This document shows positions 23,112 to 35,300 of a stretch of 64,000 nt of DNA, in pieces. Both the position numbers and the translations under genes were made by a program. Below the pieces are notes generated by a model. The model made no database searches, was not told where the DNA came from, and saw only the letters and a program-made list of their open reading frames with translations. The stretch is from Plasmodium relictum (lineage: Eukaryota; Apicomplexa; Aconoidasida; Haemosporida; Plasmodiidae), in NCBI RefSeq assembly GCF_900005765.1, contig NC_041689.1, forward strand, positions 434,001 through 498,000, written 5' to 3'. Every line of letters starts with the position of its first letter. Positions within the stretch are counted from its first letter, which is position 1.

Positions 23112-23625
23112 ATTTTATACTAATTCATAAGGTGATATTAAAAAAAAAAAAAGTAAAAAACATTGAAAAAAAATTCAGTAGAAAATAAATGAAAAAAAAA
23201 TTAATAAAATTGAAAAAATTATTAGTAAAAATAATTTATAATAACAAAAAAAAAAAAAAAAAAATAAATAATTAAAGAAACAGAAGTCAATATTACACAA
23301 TGCAAAGAAAATCAAGAGAAAAAAAAAAAATCTAATGAGAATATTTTTTAAAATAAAATATATATATATATATATATATATACAAGAATAAATATTTTAT
23401 TATCATTATACTGTTTTTCTTATTTTTTTTATTGATTAAATTTATATTCCCTATTTTATATATATTATGCTTTTTAATTTCTTTTTTTTTTTTTTTTTTT
23501 TTAATATATGCATTAGTAATTAATGGAAATTTCATTAATTCCTTTTAAAAAAGTATTATGTACTATTACATAAATATTTTTCCAAATATATCTTTTCTTG
23601 ATTTTCCTTCATTTTAAAAAAGAAA
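23112..23625. other. Divergent promoter region, RRP44 / HMG-box gene
   Basis: A 514-base gap with poly(A) and poly(T) tracts and a (TA)n run at 23358-23382. It should drive both genes. No distinct motif was recognised. Confidence 0.5.
23358..23382. repeat. (TA)n microsatellite
   Basis: A short TA run between the divergent RRP44 and HMG-box genes. Confidence 0.9.
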
Positions 23626-25517
23626 ATGGACAAGTATCATTTTAAGAATATCATAAAAAAAAAAAATAATAATAAATTTTTAATTTTCATATATTTAATA
23701 TAAAAAACATTCTTTAAAATATAGATAAACAAATATTTTGATGTTATTTTATTATTTTCCTTTTTTTTCTCTTTTTTTTTTGTATGCAATCTTAAAGAAA
23801 AAAACCTAAAGTACCTCCATCTTCCTATTTAATTTTTTGTAATTATGAAAGAGACAATGTTAAAAACAGTTTGTTAGAAAAATCTGATAAAGCAACAGTA
23901 AAAAGCAAAAAAAAAAATTATAAAAATAAAACTATATTGTTTTATAAATGTTATAATGTAGTGTAATTTTATTATATTTTTAATTAATAATAATATTATT
24001 ACAATATTTTTTATTCACTTTTTTTATCAAAGATAAAAATAACTGATATTCAAAAAGAATTAAGTAATAAATGGAAAGCCTTATCTGAAGAAGAAAAAAA
24101 TGTTAATCATTTTTATAAAAAATAATAAAAAATTAAATTACAAAAAAAACAAAGTATTTTTTTATAATTCAAAAATTATTTTATATAATTATTTTACTCA
24201 TTAGAAATATGAAGAACAAGCTCAACTTTTAAAGTTAAAATACAATGAAGAATTATTAGAATGGGTAAATACAGAGTATTGAAAAATTAAAAAAATATAT
24301 ATATAATTTTATGAATTGATTAATGAAGTTTTTTTCTATTAATTTTCTTTTAATAAATTAGCAAAATTATCACAAAGAAGATGCATCAGATTTTATGTAT
24401 GTTATAAGAAAAAAAAAAAAAAATTCAATATAAAAATTGTAATTATAATAATAATAATAATGAGGATTATATATCTATCTTTTTTATTTTTAATAGGAAT
24501 ATGAATAACACTACTAAATTCCCTATTATGAAAATTCAGAAAATTATGCATTTGAATAATAATGTCAAAAAAGTATAAAAATTAGACTACATTTTCTTTT
24601 TAAATAAAATATAATTTATTTTTTTTTTTTATGTTTAACAACGATATAACATTTCTATTCCTTTTTTATCAGATTAATCATGAGGCTATTAATATTTTTC
24701 AAAAAGCAATAGTTAGATAGAATTACATATAAAATAAAATATAGAATACTCTTATAATCTCATCTATCTAATTTCATAATTTTTATTTTAATAGATTATG
24801 TTTTTAATTGAATTAGTTAATAAAACCATTGAATTTAAAAATGAAAAAAATTCTTCTCGATATATAACATCTCTTGATATAAGTTAAAAATAAAATAATA
24901 CTTATAAGACTTATTTAAAAAAACTATAAAATTTTATTAATTTTATATATATATTCTTTTTAATATTTATTTAGTATCATGCATAAAAAGAGAAGGAATA
25001 AAATATAAATTTCTGGAAGGTTTTTCAAAAATATGAATATCAATTACTTTTTAAAATATTACAACTAAATATTTATGATGAAATTAGTTTTTTCAAATAA
25101 TTATATATTAATGAAATATAAAATTCATTATTTTCCTTTTTTTTTATAATATATGTAGATTGCTTGTACTTATTAAAAGATGAAGGCATGAATACATTTT
25201 TTCTTGAAGAAGATGATAATGAAGGTATAACATACATATCTATTTAATAAAAAAAAAAAAAATAGCATTAATTTCAAAAAAGTCAAAATTTTTATTTTCC
25301 TTTTTTTTCTTAAATAATTTAATATTTGACATTATTTTTTATTTTTTTTTTTAAAGAATCAATATTTGATTTATGTGAAGAAGATAAAAAAGAATATGAT
25401 TATGATATAGAAGAAAAGAAAATAAATAAAATGAAGAAAAAAGAAAATAAAACAAAAGAAAAAAGTGCAAAAAAAAATGTATATGCGGATATAACAACTT
25501 TTTTTAAAAGAATGTAA
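23626..25517 (+). CDS. HMG-box + CHRAC1/POLE4-like histone-fold protein with C-terminal PIP-like motif (11 exons)
   Basis: Spliced by eye; all introns GT..AG, frame kept throughout, 747 nt, 248 residues. Exons: 23626-23633, 23798-23897, 24033-24101, 24205-24264, 24362-24396, 24497-24572, 24673-24711, 24795-24882, 24975-25019, 25159-25224, 25357-25517. Residues 3-79 form an HMG box (KKPKVPPSSYLIF, ELSNKWKALSEEEKNKYEEQ, EELLEW). Residues 99-175 form a histone fold of the NF-YC/POLE4/CHRAC1 class (FPIMKIQKIM, INHEAINIFQKA, MFLIELVN, then SLDI and KYKFLE). An acidic and Lys-rich tail follows. The last ten residues, ADITTFFKRM, resemble a PCNA-interacting peptide lacking the leading Gln. HMG boxes bend DNA, and this histone-fold class pairs with a partner in DNA polymerase epsilon or CHRAC remodellers. 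A nuclear role in chromatin or replication is inferred. Least certain is the 8-nt first exon. Confidence 0.85.
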
Positions 25518-25905
25518 TATATTTTTTTTTTTTTTTTGTAATATAGAATTAAAATTTTTAATTTAAAAAAAAAAAAGGGGAATTTTTTTTTTTTTTTAAA
25601 TAACCCAAAAGTCTCCTTTTTATCTTGCTTTACAATAAAAATATAAATTTTACGTTTTTATCATATGTAAATTTTTTTTGCAATATATGTAAATAACAAT
25701 TACATGTATTAAGTATTTTTTTAAAGAAATTTTATATATTTTTTCGTTTTTTATTTACACTAAGAAATAAAAAAAATTTAAGATTCTTTTTATTTTATTT
25801 AAAAAAAAAAAAAAGAGAAAAGTTATAATTTTCAAATTTTTATTTTCAACCCTTTTTAATTTAACTTTAATATTTTGTTTTTTATTTAATTATAATATTA
25901 TTAAA
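25518..25905. other. Short intergenic gap
   Basis: 388 bases between two co-directional genes, with poly(T) and poly(A) runs only. Confidence 0.5.
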
Positions 25906-27723
25906 ATGGATATGAATGAATTTAAGAATATAGCTATTATAGATGCTGACTATTATATAATTAACTACAGTAGTACTATTACTACTTATATACAAAATAT
26001 ATTTACCAATTTATTAAGGGATAAGAATAAACCAGAAACAAAGAATGAGGCGGATGTGAATATCGACAAGAGAAAAAAAATAATTTGCATTTTCATGTTA
26101 AAAATATTTTTAAACAACATCGAAAAAAATTTGAATTTATTTGATTATTTACACAATGTAATAAAAAAATATCACGATCTCATAATAAGTAAAAAATTAA
26201 ATTACAGTACTACTAAAATAAAGAAAAATAATGAATATAAAAATTATATAACAAAAAATTGTAATAAAAAGGTTTCGGATATTAAAATAAATGAACAAAA
26301 TGAGAATAAAAATGAGAATGAGAATTATGAAATAAATAATTCTTTAAATGAAGAAATGAATAAAAGTGAATCTAATGAAATATTAGAAAACAATAAAATA
26401 AATAACTTTATGCATAATTTAATAAAAAATAATAATTATAATAACATAAAAAATATCAATCAATCAAAAATTTGTTTTGTAAGAATAACAAACAAAGATA
26501 CTAAAAAAAATTCATGTTCAGTTGAAAATTCTATTTTAGATACATACTGCGAAACTGATTTAAGTAATAATTCTAAAAATAAAGAAACGGATTATTATGA
26601 AAACAGTTGCAGTTACGATAATGAAGAAAAAGTGAAAGATGACTCCTTTTATAGCACATATAAATTAAATAATACTTTCCCAAATATTAATAAGAAAAGA
26701 TTTTTAATAAATTATAATAATGTTAATTTAAAATTAAAATGTTTTAATGAATTTTTAAATTGGGGATTTATTAAAAAATTACATAAGGAAAATGATGAAT
26801 ACATTCAAGAAATAGAAAATTTATATAGGATAATAATATTATCTAAATTGCACATAGGAGTATATAATTTTTTATCTTTCTTAAAAAAAAAAAATTTTTT
26901 TTTTTTATTTTATACTTCTAACAAAAATTTAACTAACCTATTATTTAAATGGTTTAAAATTTCTAGGAAATTTAAAAATTGCTATAGAGTAATAGATTCA
27001 CTTCAAGGATTAAATTCCAAAAATTACAATAATTTTCTTGTGTTTAGTAATCGTGAATGTTTCATAAATTATTCAAAAAAAAATGGATTTTTTAATATAG
27101 CTGTTGGGAAGAATTCTTTAAAAACATCTAACTGTGATGATATCAATTGGAATATTATGCATAAAGAAAATTTTATATCAGAAGATTCTGATTCTATTTC
27201 TAATAAATATAATGATGTTGTTTATCCATTTTTAAGAAACTGTAATTTAACAGAAGATATATTATCATGGAGAATATTTTATATATTTAAAAAATATATT
27301 TATATATATGGTGAAGTAGTAAAAGGATTCGGAAGAGGAAGTAAATATTTAAACCTGCCAACAGCTAATATATCTAATTCTAATCTAACTTCAGCTGATA
27401 TAATGCCAGGAATATACTTTGGTTTATCTAAATTAAAAAATAAAATTTATAAAACTGTTATATCTATTGGTTATAATCCTTATTTTAAAAATAAACATAT
27501 GACTATTGAGGCCTTTCTTTATTTTAAAACAAATGGTTTTTTTTATCAAGAAAATATTCATTTAATGATTATGGGAATTATTAGAAGTGAAAGTAATTTT
27601 TCTTACTTTTCACATTTGGTACATGCTATACAATTTGATTGTGAACTTGCAAGAATTATTCTAAACAAAATTCAAAATGATAAAAATTTTATAAAATGTA
27701 AAAATTTTCTTAATTCATTATAA
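25906..27723 (+). CDS. RFK: HAD-like domain / riboflavin kinase fusion protein
   Basis: A single exon of 605 residues. The C-terminal part (about 445-600) is a riboflavin kinase, which makes FMN from riboflavin and ATP. It has GEVVKGFGRGSKYLNLPTAN (about 467-488, with the nucleotide-binding PTAN motif), MPGIYFG, SIGYNPYFKN, and a Glu in MTIEAFLYF at the expected catalytic position. The N-terminal part resembles a HAD phosphatase: a DxD motif at D13/D15 (IAIIDADYYII) and a motif-II-like FYTSN near 336. It is split by an Asn/Lys-rich insert (about 95-265). Plants have a comparable FMN hydrolase-riboflavin kinase fusion. Here the late HAD motif, normally acidic (ED/DD), reads VFSNREC near 380, so the phosphatase may be inactive. 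No targeting peptide is evident. A bacterial-type FAD synthetase domain is not seen. Confidence 0.9.
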   Translation: MDMNEFKNIAIIDADYYIINYSSTITTYIQNIFTNLLRDKNKPETKNEADVNIDKRKKIICIFMLKIFLNNIEKNLNLFDYLHNVIKKYHDLIISKKLNYSTTKIKKNNEYKNYITKNCNKKVSDIKINEQNENKNENENYEINNSLNEEMNKSESNEILENNKINNFMHNLIKNNNYNNIKNINQSKICFVRITNKDTKKNSCSVENSILDTYCETDLSNNSKNKETDYYENSCSYDNEEKVKDDSFYSTYKLNNTFPNINKKRFLINYNNVNLKLKCFNEFLNWGFIKKLHKENDEYIQEIENLYRIIILSKLHIGVYNFLSFLKKKNFFFLFYTSNKNLTNLLFKWFKISRKFKNCYRVIDSLQGLNSKNYNNFLVFSNRECFINYSKKNGFFNIAVGKNSLKTSNCDDINWNIMHKENFISEDSDSISNKYNDVVYPFLRNCNLTEDILSWRIFYIFKKYIYIYGEVVKGFGRGSKYLNLPTANISNSNLTSADIMPGIYFGLSKLKNKIYKTVISIGYNPYFKNKHMTIEAFLYFKTNGFFYQENIHLMIMGIIRSESNFSYFSHLVHAIQFDCELARIILNKIQNDKNFIKCKNFLNSL

Positions 27724-28471
27724 CTTTAAAAAAAAAGAAGAAAAAAGGCAATGTAATTAATATAAAACCTTTTTTTATAAAACAGTTGTATTATTAAGAT
27801 TATTTTAATGTATCTTAATATGATATTTTTTTTTTTTTTTTCTTTGGAATTACATAAAATACTAATATTTTCCAAAAAAATAATAAATTCAATAAATAAA
27901 AACATTATATTATATCTCCTATTATATGGTTTTTTTTGTCCTTTTTTATAAATATTTTTCTTTCATATACCATTTTTGTTGTAATTTTTTTTTTTATACT
28001 TTTGAATAACTATTAAAATATTTTGTTATATTGTTTTATTTTTTGACTTTATAATCATAAAATCACGTGGGCAACTATTAATAAATTTTTTATTATATAC
28101 TTTTTATATTTTGAAAATACTAAAAATACTAAAAATGTAGGTATTAAAATATCTTCAGCATTGAAGTTTAAAAAAATAAAAGAATATTAAATATTTTTTA
28201 TTAAATAAGAAAATAAATACATAAAAGGAATAAAAAATATCAATTTGTAAAAAATTAAAATATATAAAATAATAAAATTTTCTTCATCAATCAATTATTT
28301 TTTCATTTATTTATTTTTTTTTTTTTCTTTATAATTAATGTTTTTAAAAACTTATAGAATACTTCTTTTCAGTACTTTTAATATATAATATTTATTTTGA
28401 TAATAAATTATAAATTTTTTTTTATAAATATATGTAATCTCTTTGTTAAAAAAAAAAAAATTCTCTTCTTA

Positions 28472-28533
<62 letters not shown>

Positions 28534-29362
28534 AAAAAATAAAAAAAACAGTATTTTTTATACATATTTTACTCTAGTACAATTTTTTAAAAATTAATAT
28601 ATACAACTTAATACATTATACTTGAAATAAATGGTTCTCTCCATTTTACAAAAAACCTTTATATCTAAATCATGGATACAAATTTTTTTAATTTTTTTTT
28701 TTCTTTTTTTTTATTAAAAATATAAATCAAAAATAACATGTTTCTATATGAAAAAAAAAAAAAAAAAAAAATTTTATACATTTATATAATTGTATTTTTT
28801 ATTGTTTCATTATTTAATATATATATATATATTTTTTTATTAAATATACTATTAAATTGTTGTTCTCTTTTTAACGTCAATTTATATTTTTATTTTATAT
28901 ATGCATAACTTACCATTCATCTGTTATATAAATTCATTATTATACTTTTTTTTTTTTTTTATTCGTATTATATTTTATCATGTAATGAGCTTATTTCATG
29001 TTTTATGTTTTTATTTTACTGTTTTTTTTATTTATTCATATTATATTTTATTTACTAAATCTCTTTAGAATTTTTTATTAATTATTTCATATTTTATTTT
29101 TTTCTCAAAAAATATTATATATATATTTTAATTGTTAAAATTTAGAACAAAAAAAAAAAAAAAATAAAATAAGATAAAATAAAATAATAAATAAATAAAA
29201 TTTAAAATTAAAAATATATAGTAATTATTAATATTAATCAATAAAAAAATAATTATTATAGTCAACAATAAAGATTACTTAAAGAAATTAATTAAAAAAT
29301 TATGAGAACTGTTTTATTTAATAGATATAGATAGCTTTATTTTTTTTTTTAATTTTTACAAA
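27724..29362. other. Intergenic region upstream of UTP10/HEATR1
   Basis: 1.6 kb of A/T tracts with a (TA)n run at 28476-28530. The only GC-rich spot is a lone CACGTGGGC at 28064-28072. No exon is supported. Confidence 0.5.
28476..28530. repeat. (TA)n microsatellite
   Basis: An uninterrupted TA run of about 55 bases, about 0.8 kb upstream of the UTP10/HEATR1 start. Confidence 0.95.
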
Positions 29363-32300
29363 ATGTTAAGTAAACAGTTAAAAGACTTAAAAGTGCAAAA
29401 GAATGTAAACATATTTGAAGATAAAAATATAGATAAATTAACGAGAAGTAGATATAGCTTATTTAAGAATTATTACAAAAATTTTATTTTAACATCATTA
29501 CATATAGAATCTATAAGGAAGTGTTTAAATAACTTGGAAAATCTAAATAAATCTTTTAATGAGTTCGATAATCTATTTTTGCTTGAAGAAGGAGATGTTT
29601 TGAATTGTTTTTATGATGAAAAAGAAAAAGGAGAAAAAGAACTTTATTTAAAGCATCGTGAATTTTTAACTGAGGAAGAAGAAAAAATTATATTTAAAAA
29701 AATAAAATTATTTTTAAAACTATGCTCTGTATACGCTAATAAGAAAGAAATAAAAATATTGATTGAATTTTTGATATATAAATATGAAATTAACATAAAA
29801 TGTAGCCAAGATATTATTTTGTTTATATTACCTAATATTTATTTACAAGAATTGAAGAATATTTTGGAAATTATATACATAGAAAAACAATCTCCATTTT
29901 TTTTTATCAATAACTACAAACATGATGATTTAAAAAAATTGGACAAATATATTTTCATTCAAAATATAAAAAAGAATATTAGTATATATAAAATATTATT
30001 TGAATATGCAATAGATTTAATTAATTGTACTACCGTTATTCAGAATATAAAAACTCGTATTCCTTTTATAGATTTTTTTATTTCAATTACAAATGAAATC
30101 GTTAATAGTTACATTGATATGCCACTTCATATGATTGAATTTTATTGCAACATCTTTTTAGTATTAATAAAAATAGGAAAGTGTTCTTTTAATAAATTAA
30201 ATCATTCATATGTTTTAAAAAATGTGAATACAATGGATGCTTTCAAAGAAATTGAAGACATTCATATCCTACAAATACTTAATTGCTCTCAACTGTTTAA
30301 AAATTTTTTGGAAATATTTGAAATTTCTATACTTAAATGCAAAAAGGATATTAATTTAGATTTTTTAAAAAGTAGGATCTTTATATTTGAAAAAGATTTC
30401 TTGTTATTACACGAACATATAATAGAACATTCTTGTTGCTCTGAATTTTTAAAATGCTTAATTATTTTATTAAACATAATATATAAATATGCATCTAAAA
30501 TATCTTTTAAAAAGTATGTTAATGAAGAAGAAAAAAAAATATATGACGAAGAAGATAATAATGATGAAAAAAGTATTAAAACAAAAAAAAAAGAAAAGAA
30601 TGTTTTTAGTATTATAAATTTTGTAAAAGAGAACAAACAAAGTTTTTTCAGTAATAATATAAACTTTATAATAAAAGAAAAAAAATTAATAATAAAACTT
30701 CTTCATTTATTTCATGAAGTAAATGCTTATGAAATTACTGATAATTTAATTAAACATATATTGATTAAAAGTTATTCGACGGAGTTAAATTTTTTCGATA
30801 TTGAGTGTATATTTACTAATTTACTAAATATGAATAATTATATATTTAATATTATTATTATGATTAACTTAATATCATTTTATATATTTTTAATTAAAAA
30901 AGCAGAAGAGGAAGATGAAGAAGAAGAAGAAAAAGAAAAAAATAAAGCAAAAATTCAAGTTATACAATTTTTATTAAAGAAAAATAATGATAATAAATAC
31001 AAAGAAGATTTTTACCAAATAATTAAATATTTTATCAATGAAAATAATACGTCATTTAAAGAGAAAATGATTTTATTTGAAATATATAGTAAAATAGACG
31101 AAAAGTTATTAGAATTGATTAATATATATAATAATAAGTTAAATAATATAAAAATATTTAATTCAATAAATTTTAACAATGATGATTTTAATGATGATGA
31201 GATTATTGAAGAAGCTCTTAAAAATATTAAATTCATTTATGAATATAAAAAAAAATTAGAAATTACAAATGATGATAATAAGAAAGAGATTTTTGATGGA
31301 ACTTTCAATTTGGATATGATAAAAAAAGGAACAAATTATTTAAAATCGAAAAAGTATATAGAGTGCTTATATTCGAAAGTTATTCTTTTATTAAAAAAAA
31401 ACAAAATTCAGTTTACTGATTATTTAAAAACATACGAAAAAGAATTATTATATTTTTTTCCTTCAAAAAAATACTTATATCAAATAATGCTTAATTCATT
31501 TAAAGAGTTGAAATTTAATAAATTTTGTGAAATGGACAAAGAAAGAAATAAAATATTTTTAAAATTCTATATACAGTTATTTATGATTAAATTGAAAAAA
31601 ATGGAAATGAAAAATAATAAAAAATTAAAGGATGATAAATTTTTTAAAAAATTTATTAATTTTAATTTCTCCTTTTTTTTCATTATATATGATTGTGTAA
31701 CTAACAAGCATATTTATCCTGACCATTTCTATTTTTCACGAAATATTGAAGCAGAAAATTTTAAGTTAGTAACAAATTTTTTTTTTTATCTATCAAAATT
31801 AAAAAATATAGAATACAATAATTTTGAAGAATTTTTGGAAAATGAAATAAAATATCGTCGATTTAAAAATATAAAAATTATAATAAAATATAGTACTCCT
31901 TTTAAAGAACTTATCTTATATAGAATAATGCATTATTTTTCCAAATTAGACATCAGCTATTTAATGAATATAAAAGGAATGAACAGCTTAAGAAATAAAG
32001 ATGATTATACAAAATGTCCAAATTCTTTAAATAACATTGAAGACAAAAAGACAGAGCATGTTGAAAAAAAGGAATTAAGAGTTTTCCTACTAAAATTTTT
32101 TAATAATTTATTAAAAAATTTAGAAGATATCAACTATATTAAATCAGATTTAAAAAATGATATATATATGAGTACATCAGAAGAATTTCAAAGCAGTGTA
32201 TTACTATTCTTTAAGTTTGATGTTTCACTAGCTTCCTTTTTGTATTATAAATATCTTAATACATTCTATATGAATGATATATATATAAAATTTGTACTAG

Positions 32301-35300
32301 ATACAGTATATTACTTCTTTTATTTATATAAAATTGATAATTTTAAAAAGTATATAAAAGATAATAATATGTTTATTGGTATTGTTATAGAATTGTATAA
32401 AAAAGTATTAAAAAATTCTAATAAACTAGATATAAAGTATCTTTATAAGTTTTTTGTTATATCGATAATGCTTCTTACTATACCAGATGTAGATAGCTCT
32501 AATCGTATTACGTATATGTGGAAAATGTTAAAAAAAATGAGTTTTAATAAAACATTTCTTATAGATTATTACGTAATAAATAAATTGTTCGAAGAGAATA
32601 ATATTAATTGCTTAAATAATTTAAATTTTTTTAACAGTAACAATGAAGATAATCACAACAATATAATTGATGAGGATAGAGATGATTGTAGTAATAATTT
32701 AGTTCATGATTACAATAATCATGATATCAATATAAATGTTGAGAATGAAGATAATAACAATAAACATAAAATAGAAAGCTATGAAGGAAATAATCAATTA
32801 AATAAGGAAAAGAATATTAACAAAGAAGAAGATGAAGCATCAATATTTCCATTAAGTGATGACTATTCTTTTGATTATAGATGCTTTCTACCTTTTTCAA
32901 AATATTTATCACTACGTAAAAATGTATATAAGGAGGCATTAAAGTATTATTTATTTACATTTGCATATCTTAATAAGCATTTCTTTGACATATTTTTGTC
33001 TCATCTCCATACAAATTTGTTTTACGTTTGTATTACTGAAGAGTTCTTAAATAAAGATTTGATATTAATATTTTTAAAAAGAGTTATGCAAAAAAATTCA
33101 TATCCCTATAAAATTACTCAATTATATAAATTAATATTAACAAAGAATTGTGAATCTCTAATTAAAATAGAACATATATCTCTTTTTATATATTTAATTG
33201 ATTTTTATGTTAATGTTTTGGATCATAAATTTCTAAAAAAAAAAAAAAATTCCAAGAAGGATGATAGCAATATTATAGAAAATAACAGTATCATTAATAG
33301 TTCAGCAAATAAAAAAGAGAATTATATAAATAAAAAGCTACTTAAAGAAATTAATGCACAAAATATAAACTCAGAAGAATTAAAAAATAAATTATCTAAT
33401 AAAAAAATTAAAAAAATTAAATATTCAAATATTCTAAATGAAGGAGATGAAGATACAGAAACAAATTATTTTAAAAATTTGAATGGATTTTTTAAATATC
33501 ATGAAAACCTCTTTAAAAATTATCATTTTGATAAAGAAAAAGAACTTAAAATTATTTGTGAATCTGTCATAAGTTTCATAATAAATAATAAAAATCAATT
33601 ATTAACAGTTCAGTTGTTGTCCATCAAAAACTTTTCTACTAGTTCTTTATTTAAAAATGATTTACGTTCGTCTTTAGAAAAATTGGAAGTAAGTAATTTA
33701 ATGATATTTAAGAGATTATTTTTAAATAGAAAAAGCCAAGATTACAATTTGTTATTATTAATGTGCAGAAATGTAAAAAGTGCTAAAGAAAAAAATAAAA
33801 TATTGTTATTTATAGAAAAAGAAATTATCAAAAATAAGCATATAAATTATTTTAAAATTATGAAATATCTTAGTGTATTATCGGAAGGAGAAGCAGAAAA
33901 TGATTTCTCTTACGTTGAATTTGTAAATAGCCATATTAGAATTTTTAAAAAATTATCTAATTATCTAGAACCAAACGACAGCATTTTTTTAAAATTAATA
34001 AAATATGTAACAAATATATGTACTCTCTTATATAATATTCCAGATTTAATTACATATAATTTTTCATTAATTAAAAATAACTTCTTAACATATATTGTCT
34101 CCTTTTTTTGTAAAAATATATATTATTTTTACGAAAATATAACTTCTCATCTAAAACCTTTTTCATATATTTTTGATAAAATTATACAAAAAAAGATAGC
34201 GTTATTTATTAATTTTCAGAAAAAACAGGAACTAGATAAAATTTCGGAACAAAAACATGATGAAAATAAAAAAAGAATAAATAAGGAATTATTTAATAAC
34301 AATAATGATTATCATGATTTAAATTGTTCAAAAAAAAGAAAAGTGTTGAATACATATTCTTCTATTCACAAAGATCCTTTAATAGATAATGAAAAAAAAA
34401 ATGAAGATAGTCCCATCACTGATGAGAGTTATGCTTTGTATGATTGTGAACAAGAAAATGATAGTAAATATAGTATTAAAAAGGATAATAAAAGAATGAT
34501 TGAAAATTTCGTAGAAAACGAGGAAGAAACTACTAAATATTATCATTTGCATATATTCGGATTTATGTGCAAACTTATTAACAAGATGTTTAAAAAAGAA
34601 ATTGATTTAAAGAATTTTACTGTTTTAACTAATAATTTAATTTTTCTCTTCAATAAAAATTATAGCTCTTATGTTATATCAATTTGCCTTATAAATTTAA
34701 TTATAAAAATTAAATTAGAGAAATTACATTCTTGTAAAAATTATATTGTAGAAATTTTTAATGTATATTATTTCAATGATATCGATTACTGTATTAATAA
34801 TCATTTACTTTTATTATTATCATTGTATTTGTGCCCATTTGATTATAAAAAGAACAATTTACTTGAAATTGACAGTAGTAAAGATAAATATAAAGAGAAA
34901 GAAAATTACGATGAATCCAATAGAATTGTATATCCTGATTATATTGAAATGAAGTTAAAATATATTAAACCACATTTAAAGAAAGTGAAAAATATTCATA
35001 ATTTATGTTTAAAAATCATTACATTAATTTCAATGATTAACATCCTAAATAAAAGACATATTCAATCAATTTCTTATTTTTTATATTTCTCTATTTTTCA
35101 GAATTTTATTCTTTGTTTCTGTTTTACACAAAACAAAATAATTAACAGAAAACTTAATATATTATTCAAGAAATTCTCCTTTCATAATACAGATACTTTT
35201 ATACTATATTATATTTTAAATAATTTTAAAATAAATAGAAATATATTAGAAAATAAAAATATAGAAGAAGAAAAAGAAATATTAGCTCCCATGGAAGGAA

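Noticed and set aside
24883-24890. Possible early stop (AGT TAA) ending the HMG-box protein after exon 8
   Set aside because: The GTTAAA there works as a donor. Splicing to 24975 continues the histone fold with conserved spacing (KYKFLE), so the stop is intronic.
28064-28072. Lone CACGTGGGC element upstream of UTP10
   Set aside because: A single E-box-like occurrence without repeats, and no known Plasmodium factor that I can tie to it.
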